Assembly (NCBI GenBank): GCA_051530055.1
Contig: CM121342.1
Location: 15,872,001-15,936,000 of the forward strand
Direction of reading: 5' to 3'
Length of the DNA stretch: 64,000 nt
Origin: Neoechinorhynchus agilis
Lineage: Eukaryota > Acanthocephala
This document shows positions 1 through 10,876 of this stretch, piece by piece. The notes beneath the pieces are model-generated. The model made no database searches, was not told the DNA's origin, and worked only from the letters and a program-made list of their open reading frames with translations. The translations under genes were made by a program, and so were the position numbers. The number at the start of each line of letters is the position of its first letter. The first letter of the stretch is position 1.

Positions 1-1797
1 TCCATTTGTGCCCTAGTTTCAAAACAAAACCGCAACGAGTTTACTCGCCATGCAATAGAAAAGCTCAAGAACATATCAGATGTACCGTTGAAGCCTCACC
101 CTGATTCCAGAGTTCCAAGATTATATCCCTTACAGATAACTGAGCCTCCTTCGAACTTCATACTTGCACTGGCGTTCCTTTTAAATGGAAGTGAGATTTT
201 TCTAAGGCGGATGTGAAGATTAGCACGGAGCATTTGCTTTGTCATTCGAGCACCATGGTTTGAGCTTGATATATATAATAATTTACTGGCACGTTGTCCA
301 ATCATTCATGTGTGCATTTGTTCAATTTCGCTTGTTCAAGTTTCTGAGAACAAAAGCGCTGTATAAAGGCTTATCAGTTAGACCTCCAAAAAGACAATGA
401 TCCATTCCAGTCATTTCTATATTCAGTTATTTATGAATGGATATTGTTCTTTCTATTAAATGTCAAGGGGGAAATTTCGTTAAGTGAAGGCACCCCGCAT
501 TGTTCAAGATTATCTAAAGATCTTTACGGTCAGCGGCGAAAAACATCACCACTAGGTGATTGAATTCTATTACTAAGCCTGGACAGGACTAAGAAAAATC
601 CCACATTCAACACAATCTCTCTTGGAAATGGACAATCATTCGGATGCATTGAACGTGGTACGATCCCTTGTTCGTTTCCGGTCTAAATTCGACGGATATG
701 GTGGTGTTATAGAGACCGTGATAGCTCAAAGATCTATCTTAAAATACAGCCTCGGTTCGGCGGACATTCATGCCAAGTATAGACTCCAATTTACATTCAA
801 TCATAAGCCCGATCAACGTATTGTGATTGAAGACTCTTCTGTTATGCGTATTTGGCGAATGGCTTGTGATTGGACTTTGCCTTATGTCAGAATTGAAGGC
901 ATGGGTACAGGTCAAGCAGTTGTGCAGATGAGTTTGACAAAGAACGTTCAATATGAATGGCAATTAAGACAAGACAATGACGAGCGACTTCAGTTGAACG
1001 TCAGCGTAGTGGGAAGTCACAGAAACTTTAGTCGACTTCTTTACACACCGTGCTTTAGCTGGTAAGTTTAGCTGCTCGTTTATTGTAGACTTTTGGTGCT
1101 TTCGCTCTTTTACCAATGTACATTTTAAGTGCTTTATGTTTCATCGTTTCAATGCATGTAAGTTTTTCTTATTTGAAGGATCTCATTTTCAGTAAGTTAT
1201 ATCTTAAGATTCAGCAAAAGACAGGTATACTTGAACTTATTTGAAGAGTCTTAACCTGTTTTTCATATCGCTAAAATTCTTTAAATGGAACCTAACTGCT
1301 AGACTAGGTCGTACACTTCATTCTCTCCCTCTCACTATTGAAGCCCCACTCTGTCCGCTGATCGTTCGACGTCACTTTATCATGATTCTTTCCACACGCA
1401 CACAGTTACGTGCAGTCTCTTTTTTTTATCAAATCAAACCTGAACGACGCGCAAACTTTTCCACTCACAGTTTCTCCCAATGCATTGGTCGTCGGATCGC
1501 TTTTGAACTACGGATTCCAAGTGGGTACGTGATTGATCAGGGTCGACTTGGTGAAAACGCCTGGTGGGACTATAACTCTGGACTAGTTAGCTTTGTGTTC
1601 AATCACGTTAGTATATTGGCAATTAATGCACAGAGCGAATTTCAAATTTTTAGATTTCAAACAATGAACAATGCTGGACGTTCAAAGCCGATCGTCTTGT
1701 TCCAGTAAGCAACCTGACAAGATATTATTCTATCAGAGCTTTCGATTTAAATGAGCCAAGTAAGAAATTTGTGTACAAATCACTTTTTGTTCTCTAA
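1..1797 (+). CDS. Alpha-2-macroglobulin / thioester-containing protein (TEP), 3' exons (partial)
   Basis: This is the C-terminal part of a secreted A2M/TEP/CD109-like protein, a family that binds targets covalently through a thioester in innate immunity or protease trapping. The thioester site itself lies off the left edge. Exons seen: about 1-200, reading SICALVSKQNRNEFTRHAI, which fits the helical thioester domain; about 587-1061, with STQSLLEMDN and the beta-strand motif GTGQAVVQMSLTKNV typical of the family; 1471-1606, with CIGRRIAFELRIPSGY from the receptor-binding domain; and 1654-1797, with EQCWTFKADRLVPVSNLT and a TAA stop at 1795-1797. Introns 1062-1470 and 1607-1653 have GT-AG ends and keep the frame. 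The region 200-586 was not resolved into exons. Family assignment rests on motif order and is good; the exact member (TEP, CD109 or A2M) is not decided. Confidence 0.75.
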
Positions 1798-1952
1798 AGC
1801 AACTACAGTGAAAAAAAACTGAGTTTTGAACCTTTCTTGTTTTTTCGTAATACTTCCATGAAACATTAGTGTTAATTCCGTATCTACCATCCCCTCGATT
1901 ATTAGTAGTGACTTAACCTTATTCTCCTTTATTCACAAGAGATCCCTAAAAA

Positions 1953-2237
1953 ATGGAGGAAAATTTGCTCTTTTTGGCGCGCAATTTCGCCGGAAGAATT
2001 TTTTCTTTTGCACACGTGCATGGCATTTTCGCATACTACACGGTGTTTTCGCTAGGTTTCGCGAGGCGTTCAGTGTACACAGTGCGTAGTTTGTACGGTC
2101 TGGACGTGTGTCAGTCATGCGGAAGCTACCAGTGTCCGTACTGTCCATTCTACGCATCCACTCAAACCATCCAGTCGTCACTTATAATCTTGGTTCTGAT
2201 CATGTTATTGACGGTGTTAGGTAAGATAAAAGAGTGA
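1953..2237 (+). CDS. Possible small exon with hydrophobic C-terminus (unrecognised)
   Basis: An ATG-initiated open frame of 94 codons begins just after the TEP gene. It contains a cysteine cluster (CQSCGSYQCPYCPF) followed by a hydrophobic stretch, IILVLIMLLTVL, that could span a membrane. A good donor-like sequence (gtaagat) follows at about 2221, so this could be the first exon of a gene rather than a complete ORF, but I could not find the next exon. It faces the minus-strand gene starting at 2388. It may be a chance ORF. Confidence 0.22.
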   Translation: MEENLLFLARNFAGRIFSFAHVHGIFAYYTVFSLGFARRSVYTVRSLYGLDVCQSCGSYQCPYCPFYASTQTIQSSLIILVLIMLLTVLGKIKE

Positions 2238-2387
2238 GAGTGTTTATTTGTGTGTGTGTGAGTGAGTGTGGAACCGCAACACGGTCAAGTGTACCTCCGT
2301 CTCGGGTAGCCATACTTTATCTTCAATGGAGGAGCAGGGTAAATTCTGCATTTGAAATGGACTCTTCTCTCTGGATGTTTTGTGTCT

Positions 2388-3542
2388 TCAATATCTAAAC
2401 ACAAAAAGAAGTAGAGCGAATTCTCGAACACAGAGGAACTTACAACAGTCGGCAAACATCGCCGAACCCGTAGAGGTCCTTAGAACTCGGCTACTCGTAG
2501 AATTACACTTGATTTTCCGTTTTTGCTTCTCGAACAGCTCACTCTTAAGATGTTCTGTTTCCCTGTCGTTGTCGTCAACGCCTTTTGAAATTCCATTGGC
2601 TCTGAACTTAGGTTCTTGATCACAAGCGATGTTGAGCGTATGAACGACATGTTCAGTCGACTGGAAAGCGTACTCGATCTCGTATGTAGGCACCTGCACA
2701 GTATGTTTGATTGAGCTGACCAGTGGTTTGTGTGAGTGCTGCTGATCGCCGTAGAAGACGTAGTCGTTTAGTCCGTATGACGGCGCTGATTTCCTCGGTC
2801 GTTTCTGCGGTGGGCGAACGGGTAAGACTCGGTGGTTAGCGGAGTTTAGAAACCGGTGCAGACGGCGTGAGATAAGGCAGTTTGTTCGAACTTGACTTCG
2901 AGGCACCCACCGCCTGTAATTGCCGCCATCGCTGCTTGCTTCGTCATCTCCACAGTCCTGATCGGATTCAGTTGCGTCTGAATCTATGCAAGATCGAAGA
3001 TGGACGAAACCCGCCGTGTACTTGGGTCTACGTTTTGCGTCCTTGAATCCCATGTGATCTCGCTGAATTCGTATGATTTGCTGGATTTGAATTTTACGGA
3101 CGCATTCGGCACATTGGCGTTCAGCGGTGCCAATAAATTCAGCCGCGGTTTCTGTTACATTCTCATTCGAGTGCTGGCTCGGTTGTGGTGACACCGAGGC
3201 TGATGGTAAAGGAGGAGGAGACGGTAGACTGCACTCGTCCTCCCGGCACCTTTTAATTGGAGCAGCCGACAACAAAAGTAAGGCTGCTGCCTCAGTGGCC
3301 GTTGTGGTTCGCCTTCCAGCAGCACTCACAGCTCTTCTCCCGCGTTTCAAAAGACGACGGCGGTGCGGGTGCTGTGGTTGTTGCAATATACTCAAAAGCT
3401 CCAGTTCTTCGCTTAGACTTTGGGCGCGTCCTAAACACACGACGAAGACGACGGAGAGAGATTGCGAGTGACCGATTGACGCACGGAGAGATGCAAAGGC
3501 GGCGAGAAGCGCGTGCGCAAACAGTTGCGACCGCGCGCGCAC
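2388..3542 (-). CDS. Probable PEHE-domain chromatin protein (KANSL1/MSL1-like)
   Basis: A long minus-strand frame is open from 3542 to the stop at 2388. The first in-frame ATG that I trust is at 3051-3053, giving about 222 residues. The frame above it starts at a GTG and is arginine/alanine rich, so the true 5' end is probably further upstream or spliced. The C-terminal half contains KRPRKSAPSYGLNDYVFYG, then TVQVPTYEIEY, then a basic/acidic DDNDRETEHLKSELFEKQKR. This order resembles the PEHE domain of KANSL1 and MSL1, which contacts the MOF/KAT8 acetyltransferase. That assignment is by eye and tentative. Base composition is clearly richer in G+C and CpG than the neighbours, and the gene starts inside a CpG-rich block with CRE-like sites. 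Confidence 0.45.
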   Translation of the reverse strand: MRARSQLFAHALLAAFASLRASIGHSQSLSVVFVVCLGRAQSLSEELELLSILQQPQHPHRRRLLKRGRRAVSAAGRRTTTATEAAALLLLSAAPIKRCREDECSLPSPPPLPSASVSPQPSQHSNENVTETAAEFIGTAERQCAECVRKIQIQQIIRIQRDHMGFKDAKRRPKYTAGFVHLRSCIDSDATESDQDCGDDEASSDGGNYRRWVPRSQVRTNCLISRRLHRFLNSANHRVLPVRPPQKRPRKSAPSYGLNDYVFYGDQQHSHKPLVSSIKHTVQVPTYEIEYAFQSTEHVVHTLNIACDQEPKFRANGISKGVDDNDRETEHLKSELFEKQKRKIKCNSTSSRVLRTSTGSAMFADCCKFLCVREFALLLFVFRY

Positions 3543-4100
3543 CGTTTGTGTGACGTCATATGAAGCATCGAGGAAAACTTAAAAAGTGACCTTGTTGTGG
3601 TGAAGAGACTTGAACACAGCCGCCGCCGACGCCGCTGTATGCGAGACAACGCGCGCGCAGTGCACGAACGCGAGTGCTGAGAAGCAAATTTTGTGCGTGT
3701 GCGCGCGCATTGACGTCGCCGGCGACATGCACGTGTGCGGATGGCAAAGGCATTTGTGTGAGCGACGACGGCGACGACGACGCTGAAAGCTGGACGGCTT
3801 CGTGCGACAAGTGCGTTTGGCGAACCTATCGAGCACGGATGATGAGTTACCATGGAAACGCATACACAGACAACGCGCGCACACACGGAGCGACTAACAT
3901 TTATACGCACCCACGCGCGCGTTGATGACGAGAATCGAGTACGAGGGTTCGAGACTTGGGGTGAAAAGCGCGCTTAGTTGCGGCCCGAAAGGAGGCGTTT
4001 TCTGGAAATGCTTATTTCGCGCCATCGTCTTTGCTGTGTTGCCGCGAGAATCTGTTTTTGTTTCCGTCCACTCACCGCGTTTTGTATTTCCTCTGGGCAT
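3540..4100. promoter_or_regulatory. CpG-rich promoter block with CRE-type sites
   Basis: The block has many CG dinucleotides and CGN repeats, unlike the AT-rich surroundings. A perfect palindromic CRE, TGACGTCA, sits at 3551-3558, and CGTCA-type half sites recur nearby (about 3711 and 4480). CREs bind CREB/ATF factors. The position fits a promoter for the minus-strand gene that ends at 2388. The function is inferred and no transcription start is visible. Confidence 0.45.
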
Positions 4101-4545
4101 CTCGTAAGACCGACAAAGAATGTGTTGCCTAGTCTTATTCTAATTGAACGATGAAAAGTGGATCTTTTCAAAAGTTACACACTACTATCTACATTATTTT
4201 AAACTGTTGTTCAGTATTGACGTCAACATCACTTTTAAAGTGCGCAGATAACATTTGTAGTCAATAATAAACTGATTAGAGGCATACACGCACACGTCGA
4301 TGTAAAGACAAGGTTATGACGGAAGATACTAGCGTCTTCCCTAGGTTTCATTTTGTTATTGGAGTGAAGTTTATTGGAAAACATAAGCTACGGTAGTTTA
4401 CGCCGATACAATTTCGATCATCCTCCGTTGCGCAACCGGGTGGGCTCGAACCAGAAGAGTGTTTTAGATGGGTGGTGGACGTCACTAAAGTTGACGTCTG
4501 AAAAGGGAAAGCATCTTGTAGCGCCAGTATTTGATGTAACAGTTT
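4100..4545. other. Intergenic, no gene seen
   Basis: AT-rich sequence with several TGACGTC half sites. I see no convincing exon; the short ORF at 4374-4574 runs into a dispersed repeat. Confidence 0.5.
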
Positions 4546-4640
4546 ATATGTCTAGGTCTTCACCCGGTAAATAATATGTTACTGAAAACATTTCGAACCT
4601 CGTCGGGTTCATCATCAGTACTAAAAAACAAGTGCTGAAA
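4546..4640 (-). repeat. Dispersed repeat with hammerhead-like core (Penelope-type terminal motif)
   Basis: On the minus strand the core reads CTGATGA (4612-4618), one extra T, a hairpin GAACC/GGTTC with loop CGACGA, then GAAA (4591-4594). A perfect second hairpin TGTT/AACA follows, then UA, which is an NUH-type cleavage triplet at about 4575. These are the conserved parts of a hammerhead ribozyme, apart from the extra unpaired T and a stem I I cannot find. The flank GTCTTCACCCGGTAAATAAT is shared with the element at 58.02 kb. Penelope-like retroelements are known to carry hammerhead motifs in their terminal repeats. Self-cleavage is not shown by sequence alone. Confidence 0.5.
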
Positions 4641-4997
4641 TGGTTATTCTGATCTAACATGCGTTTATATTTGATTGTAGCTACATTTTGTTAGCCATGA
4701 AGACAGAGTTTTTAACCTCGTTGTTCATTCATATCCGGTTTTTGTACCTTATTAAGAAGGCTACATGAAATAAGCGTCGAAAATTATAATGTTCACTCGC
4801 TAAAACCATTTATGGGTCGTAACTGATCGCGTACCTAGTTCGCAATTTTGTTAGTGCGATATTCGACGATATCATCTTTCGCATCTTGGAGTGCTTATGT
4901 TCCACCAATCTCGTCTTCAGATTCCGACATGTTTGTCCATTGTAATTGCTGTTCCATTTCTGGGAAATAACGTATCCTATCTCACAGAAAGGTCAAA

Positions 4998-6165
4998 AAT
5001 AATAATAACACGTTTTATTTGTTAAAGTACAAAGAATAGGACCCATGTACCTTTGTGTTCTCATGAACACTCGAGTTGTAATAGGATAAATCAATATGCC
5101 TGTTGATTTTGGAGTGGATTACGAGTCCGGTCGAGTGGGAAGGTCAGCGCGGGTGGTTATTGTTTGCAGGAGCGCTTGTAAGGTTGGTCTTTTCTCAGGT
5201 TCATTTCGGGTCATAATATCTGAGAAAATTGGACAGTATGGGAAAGGAGCGGAAATATTGCGAGATGCGGGAGAATGAAATGAATTAAGTGTTGGGCTTA
5301 CATAAAAAGAAGAATAAAATGTGCTAAAAATTGCGCTGGTTGGGTTTAGGGGCGTTTTGATGGTTTGTTGAAAATCTTTTAAATGCATTCGGCGAGAAGG
5401 GGAAGTCAACTGTGTAAATTTTAGAGGCTCTTCCATGAAACGTTTCAAGGTGATGGATTTGTGATTTGGAAAGGTTGCAAAAGACGGGATAATTGTACGT
5501 TAGGGAGGGTATCATAAAGCTGTAGTAAAATTTGGAGAGATCGGGCGAAGGGTTACCTAAATTGTGGAAGCCTTTGCGGAGGTAAATTTTAAAGGTATTG
5601 CGTTATATGGAAAGTGTAATATGCGAGCCCCATTTAACATTTGATTGAAATTAGAGACCCAGAAATCTGAGGGAAGTGATTCGCCGGATGTCATTTGAAA
5701 GATCAGGTTAGGATGTGGGGTTGCGGAATAATGAGAAGATAAACTCGAAGCATTTAGAGAAGTTCAGGTAGAGCTTGTGATTGGTGCAAAAATCTTTGAT
5801 GAGGATGATTTCGTTAGATGTTAATTAGAGGGAGAGGTGTGCAGGTGATTGAGTGATGAGGTGGGATCGTCGGCATATAAGAAAAGTTTAGAGTGAGACG
5901 AGCGAAGCTTAAGTTCGTTTAACAAAATATTAAAAAGAAGTGGTGGAAGGACGACACCTTGAGCGACGCCTATGGTGACTGGTTGTGTGATCGAGGATAA
6001 AGCTCGGCAATGAATGTATTGTTGGCGATTTTGAAGATAAAAGGCCAGTCAATCTATCTGCCAAGCGTTTAGACCGAAATTGTAACAGACTTGAAGGAAC
6101 AGTGAATGGTCTAGGAGTCGAATGCTTTTGATAAGTTAAATTGCATGAGACGGGCAACGCGAGAT
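4998..6165 (-). mobile_element. LINE (non-LTR retrotransposon) 3' fragment, copy 1
   Basis: Minus-strand reverse-transcriptase remnants include a YADD-type motif near 5.87 kb (LFLYADDPT), an upstream VLPPLLFNILLNELKL block, and a C-terminal part ending near 5119 (TLQALLQTITTRADLPTR). The 3' end, near 5000, is an ATT-type simple repeat tail following AATAAAACGTG. Frames are broken several times, so it is inactive. The same 3' end appears in the copy at 15.4 kb, showing one family. Motif style suggests the Jockey/CR1 group, but the clade is not certain. Confidence 0.7.
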
Positions 6166-6800
6166 TGATTATTGTCGAGGTTGATCGCGGTGGCTGACTC
6201 CGGGGAAACGCAAGCGCTTGATTAAATGCAATTTAGCAGTGGCTTTTGCTACGATGGCATTAATGTGAATGTCCCATTTGAGGTTGTGTTGGAAGATTAG
6301 GCCCAGAACGCGAAGCGATGTGACGCGTTGGATATCGAGAGGGAGCATTGGAATATCAGTCCTAGGTTTTCGAAGCGACGGAATAAGTTCATAAGATTTG
6401 GAGAAATTAATTGAGAGTTGATGGGTGGTGCAAAAATCGTGATGGAAGAGCATGGGTTATGATGGTTAGGTCGTCCGCATAAAGGAAATATTTAGCGAAC
6501 GTTTAGAGGGGTGTAAGGTCGTTGAGGTAAATATCGAACAGTAAGGGCGATAGTATAGCTCCTTGTGGCACACCGCAATGTATGGGAAGCTTCGTTGAGC
6601 AGGTATTGCCGCATTGAAAATATTGCGACCGGTTAGCGAGGAAAGAAGTGAGCCAGCTTATTTGTCAGGGTAAGAAGCCAAATTTCTCGCAGGCCTTAAC
6701 GAGAAGATCGTGATCTACAGAGTCAAAGGCCTTGGCAAGATCCACCTGTATGAGGGGACAAGCGATAGACGGTTCCTGGTCAAGATTGCGCAGGATCGAA
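6166..6800 (-). mobile_element. LINE reverse-transcriptase fragment, copy 2, abutting copy 1
   Basis: A second set of RT motifs on the same strand: DLAKAFDSVDHDLLV (6665-6800 region), GVPQGAILSPLLFDIYLNDL, then FLYADDLTIIT, then LRVLGLIFQHNLKWDIHI near 6290. These are RT blocks of a non-LTR element. Because both this piece and the neighbour at 5-6.16 kb contain the YADD catalytic region, they are two related elements placed head to tail, not one. It is 5' truncated and interrupted by stops. The upstream boundary coincides with the gypsy fossil's terminal repeat at about 6802. Confidence 0.7.
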
Positions 6801-6801
6801 T

Positions 6802-7975
6802 CGTGCGCGCGGTGCGTGCATCCATCGTTAGTGTCCGTTTTGTTTAATAAAAGCCAACTGAGGGCCATCACAATTTATTAAACAAAACTATTCCTATGAC
6901 GACTTACAATTCCGATATGGATTACAAGAAGGTGATCCATAATTTGTCGCTACCGAGCGAGCTCAACGTCTCGAAGCCTTCATGGCGTCTTGAACGATTC
7001 AACGTATTGCCTCATGAGGAGGGAGCGTTGAGGAAGTACAAGTTATGGAGACGGAATTTCCAACACCTTCTGAAATCAATCGATGGAGGTGTTTCTATCG
7101 ACACTCTACTTCTGAACATAGACGCGGGCGTTTACGAATTCGTCGAAGAGGAGACCTCTCTAGATGATGCTCTGAAAACTTTAGAACGTTTATTCCTAAA
7201 AGAAAGCAACGAAATCATAGCCAGGTATTTCTTGTCCATACGAAAACAGGCAGACAACGAAGATATCGACCAATTTATTCAATCCCTCCGATCGTTGGCT
7301 AAAAATTGTTATTTCAAAAATGTGTCCGCTGAGGAAGCTCGGGACGATTTCCTTCGTGATTCGTTCATTGCTGGACTGAGATCTGACGGACGACAGGATT
7401 TTGCGGTGGAAGCTACAGTTATCGATGTTCTCCTATAGTATCCGATTCCGACCCGGTAAAGACAATTTGAGTGCGGACGCACTATCGAGAAATGTATGTG
7501 CGTCAATGAACATATCGTTCAATAAACTAAAAGACGTTCAGCGGTCTCTCGGCCATCCCGGAAACACTAGGCTACTCCATTTCATTCGACAGCAAAACTT
7601 ACCGTTCGATTTGAATGACGTGCGAAAGATAACCGCAGAATGTCCCATTTGCTGCCACTTGAAACCTCGCTTTTTCAAACCTCAATCGAGCTTGCCCTTC
7701 AGCGGTATTTCGTCCCCTTTGGTTGTGCGTCATTGGTGGCAACGGATTCGAACCACTGGACCCTTAATCGGGATCACGGGCATTAGTTCACTTGACCACT
7801 TCGACACAACTACGGAATGTACAAACTCAGCCAATTTTATATTTATTAATTCAAGGCCATTGAGTTAGGATTTTGGAGGTATCTGAGGATCCGGAGGAAT
7901 GTACAAATATAAAACTTCCCACGTGCGCGCGGTGCGTGCATCCATCGTTAGTGTCCGTTTTGTTTAATTAAAGCC
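6802..7975 (+). mobile_element. Ty3/gypsy LTR retrotransposon fossil (broken)
   Basis: Two 54-bp direct repeats, 6802-6855 and 7922-7975, differ at about one base and look like LTR remnants. Each contains AATAAA/AATTAA near its end. Between them lie a gag-like region (6896-7438), with the pattern of a retroelement capsid-type gag, and a stretch from the end of RNase H into the H2C2 integrase zinc-binding region (7401-7690). Most of pol is absent. The element is broken in at least two or three places. The near-identical terminal repeats suggest a fairly recent origin. A SINE-like sequence lies in its 3' part. Confidence 0.7.
7693..7775 (-). repeat. tRNA-derived SINE-like fragment
   Basis: Reverse complement of the dispersed repeat also seen at 10.5 and 19.1 kb. 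It carries GGTTCGAATCC-like sequence, which is the B box of a tRNA-type RNA polymerase III promoter, followed by the shared GCACAACCAAAGG block. It lies within the gypsy fossil. A further short piece of the family (GGAGGTATCTGAGGATCC) is at about 7870-7908 on the plus strand. Confidence 0.55.
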
Positions 7976-9388
7976 TGTGGTGGCTCGCCTAATTGATCCC
8001 AAAATTGATCCCGAAATCGTCGGTCAACTTTAGGTGCGAGAATAAGGTATTTTTGACTATTGAAAATTGCGCGTTATCCGAATGGCATAAATGAGAACAA
8101 TTACCTATTCGTTTTGAACAGTTTGCCAGGAAAATCATCACTCCTGACTAATATAAAGAATAGGCATAGAAAAGGGAACATTTCGCAGCAACGCAATGGA
8201 GTTTTTCTTAATTTGGGAATGGAGCTCGGTCGTTGCAGGTAAATTGATATTATGCAATTCTTGCTTTCATGGAAAGAAAACCCATACGGCGCTTCATATG
8301 ACTTTGCGTAACGAACTCAAAAGTCCTATGACATTTGGCTTCAATCATTAGTTGCTCATGGCAACAATTCGAACAGGCTCGACCAAACCGGATATGAACG
8401 GATCTTCCTAGATTTTGTGTGTATTTGATTCTTATTGAAATTGATTCCTAAATCTTGCTGTACTTTACAGGACTTTAAACTTTTTTATTTACATTAACAA
8501 TTTGTCTAAAAACCAATATACTTCGTGTCATTTCCACATTTTCAACAAATTTATTGTGTGCAACAAAAATCTTGATTGAAAGCATTAAATCATAAACAAG
8601 TGTAGTTATAATCTATAATCTTCTTAAAAGGGCAAAGTATCCTTTATAGTAATTAAATTTGACCGCCAGTCTCTTTAAAAAAGCTAAGAAACTGACGATG
8701 TCATAAAAAAAGTCTTGCCTGCCCACGATCGAATCCATTGAAAGATCTGTTCCGATTTCGGAAGCGCAACAAAAATTTAGGCGATCAATATGGCAAAAGA
8801 AGAGCGCAAAGTCACAAAAAGTAATTAGCATTGAATATTTTTTGAAGGGTTTTCTAAAAAAATAGTTATGCGTTCATAATGATTCGGAGTACCTCAAATG
8901 AATAGAATTGGCGAAAGCAGTTGGCCAAGCAAAAAAATCAGATTAATATCCGGAATAGTAAATACACTAGTTCAAAATTGACAGAGAAGTTTCGGTGTTT
9001 TTTAACATCTCGTTTTTGCTGTGCAAAACAAAAACTACGAGGTGCAAAACGAGACCAAATGACAAAATATTTTGTTTGGTACACTTATAAAGCATGATTG
9101 TGAGAAGGCATCCATGTACTTATCGCGGGATTCATTTGAAAAGCGATCTAAGATTAATTGAGCGAAGGTTGAGAATGGTAAGAGCCACGTCTATAATTCG
9201 ACGGAAATCGAAAGTTTCGTCACTCACCTCTCATGTCCTAGAAAGGGCACACGTTTCTAGTGTTCAATAAGGTTTCCTTAAAGAGTTATAGTAGTTAAAA
9301 CTTAGCGGACCTTTTGTCCACCACTTGAGGCGAACTAAAATCCCACTCCAGAAAAGTGCCAATAAGTCACGTGTATTAGATTTTTCAG
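7976..9388. other. Intergenic, no gene seen
   Basis: AT-rich sequence without convincing coding exons. Short ORFs near 8060 and 8613 show no domain, splice context or biased composition. Confidence 0.5.
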
Positions 9389-9399
9389 ACGATAAATCA

Positions 9400-10086
9400 A
9401 TGGCGCAACCTATTGAGAACGTAGATACTGCACTTGCTGAAATTCGCAAACAGTTTGAGGATCACGAACTAATGGTAATAGACGATACCATTTGCGTCTT
9501 GGCAATGGATGAGTCGGGCGTCTTTACCTGCAATTGTATTCCGTTGACTGATGAGATAATAAAGTCTGTGCCGATTGGGGAAACCAGCGTTGACAAAGTA
9601 CGTACCAGGAAAATAAATCAAGGTGGTCCGGACGAGTACGCGTTTTCCTTAAACTTGGCTCCCAAAGATTATTTCGGATCTAGAGAACGGCTTGATACAT
9701 TGGTTGCATATGAATGGGAGTTGGAAGATCCAGTAGCTCCTTTGAACGGATTTAATAAAGTTCCAACCTTCACCAGAATCTCCTTCCGAGATGCTCTTAA
9801 GGCTTGTCGCGTGGAACCAACCTGCAACATGGAATATTATTTCCAACGTCCAGCTCGGCTGGAAAAGGATTTGGGCCGACCCTTACAACGGGTATTTGAC
9901 GTAAAGGAACTCGAGCGAGAACTGTTCTATAAACTGAACATTCAACTTTTCGGTAAATGTGACGACGACAGGAACAATGATCTAATGCTCACAAATTTTC
10001 GCATTTTGTTCAGCGATGGAAACGATCTTTACGCGACTGCTGAACGCGGCAACAATTACTATATTTTCTACTTTATAACATCATAA
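9400..10086 (+). CDS. Unrecognised 228-aa protein
   Basis: The ATG at 9400 begins MAQPIENVDTALAEIRKQFE. A splice-acceptor-like TTTTTCAG ends at 9388, just upstream, so a 5' UTR exon is likely and the frame above it is probably not translated. The 228-residue product is mixed alpha/beta in appearance, without signal peptide or membrane segment. It has a charged middle (RTRKINQGGPDEYAFSLNL) and an aromatic end (NNYYIFYFITS). A balanced acidic/basic composition and long uninterrupted frame argue for a real gene. I do not recognise the family and assign no function. Confidence 0.6.
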   Translation: MAQPIENVDTALAEIRKQFEDHELMVIDDTICVLAMDESGVFTCNCIPLTDEIIKSVPIGETSVDKVRTRKINQGGPDEYAFSLNLAPKDYFGSRERLDTLVAYEWELEDPVAPLNGFNKVPTFTRISFRDALKACRVEPTCNMEYYFQRPARLEKDLGRPLQRVFDVKELERELFYKLNIQLFGKCDDDRNNDLMLTNFRILFSDGNDLYATAERGNNYYIFYFITS

Positions 10087-10497
10087 AAACGGGATAATTT
10101 CTGTCTGTTTCAGAAGGGTTAGCCTAAAATTTCATTTTTACTCAAACAAAATCGGCATTTTGAAAGGAACAACATTCGTTCACTTAACAAAGATGCCCAG
10201 GAAAAAAGACGATTATTAAATAACGGGAGAACTTTAAAAATTGAATATAGCATTCTTCCATCTTTATTTGCCGAAACCCAAAGCCGGAATTCGAACTAAT
10301 AATCAAATAGCATCCGTACTTTTGTTCAGTTATTTCGAGTTTAGGTTTTATTGGGATTACTCAAAAGGATTTAACATGATTTGATCTTTTTTAAGTATCC
10401 GACTGGTAGACATTGATTTGTTTCGCATTAAAGATCCAATTACAAATGCGGTTTAGCAAACCGATTTCGTCAGCTTAGTTTGTACATTTCGTAGTTT

Positions 10498-10608
10498 TTC
10501 AGGGTCGAAGGGTTTGAATCCACGATCGCCAATGACACACAACCAAAGGGGACGAAATACCGCTGAAGGGAGGAAACTCACTGATTAGTCCCGCCTCCTG
10601 GAGGAAAG
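10498..10608 (+). repeat. tRNA-derived SINE-like repeat
   Basis: Contains GGTTTGAATCC, a B-box-like sequence, then the block ACACAACCAAAGG and GAAATACCGCTGAAGGGAGG also present at 7.7 and 19.1 kb. No matching A box is clear. Confidence 0.55.
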
Positions 10609-10876
10609 TGCTAAAATAATTCACATCAATAAAAAGAAAAAACAAATTTTGACGGCGTTTTCCGTTCTTTACTTTTTAATGATTTTTATTGCATTGCTAT
10701 GCAAAGATTCAGAGAACGACTCACAAAAACTTCTTTATTCTCTCCGATGTTTGTTTAAACATCGATTTGTTAGCGGAAATCAAATTCTCGGATTTATTTT
10801 TTGCCATCGTTCTGCTCGGTGCGATTTAAAACTGGTTTTATCGATTCGTTATTTCAAAATTATTTAAAAAGTATAA

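Noticed and set aside
3127-3910. Several overlapping ORFs on both strands in the CpG-rich block
   Set aside because: High G+C lowers stop frequency; these frames are Arg/Ala/Val-rich with no motif and overlap the better-supported minus-strand frame.
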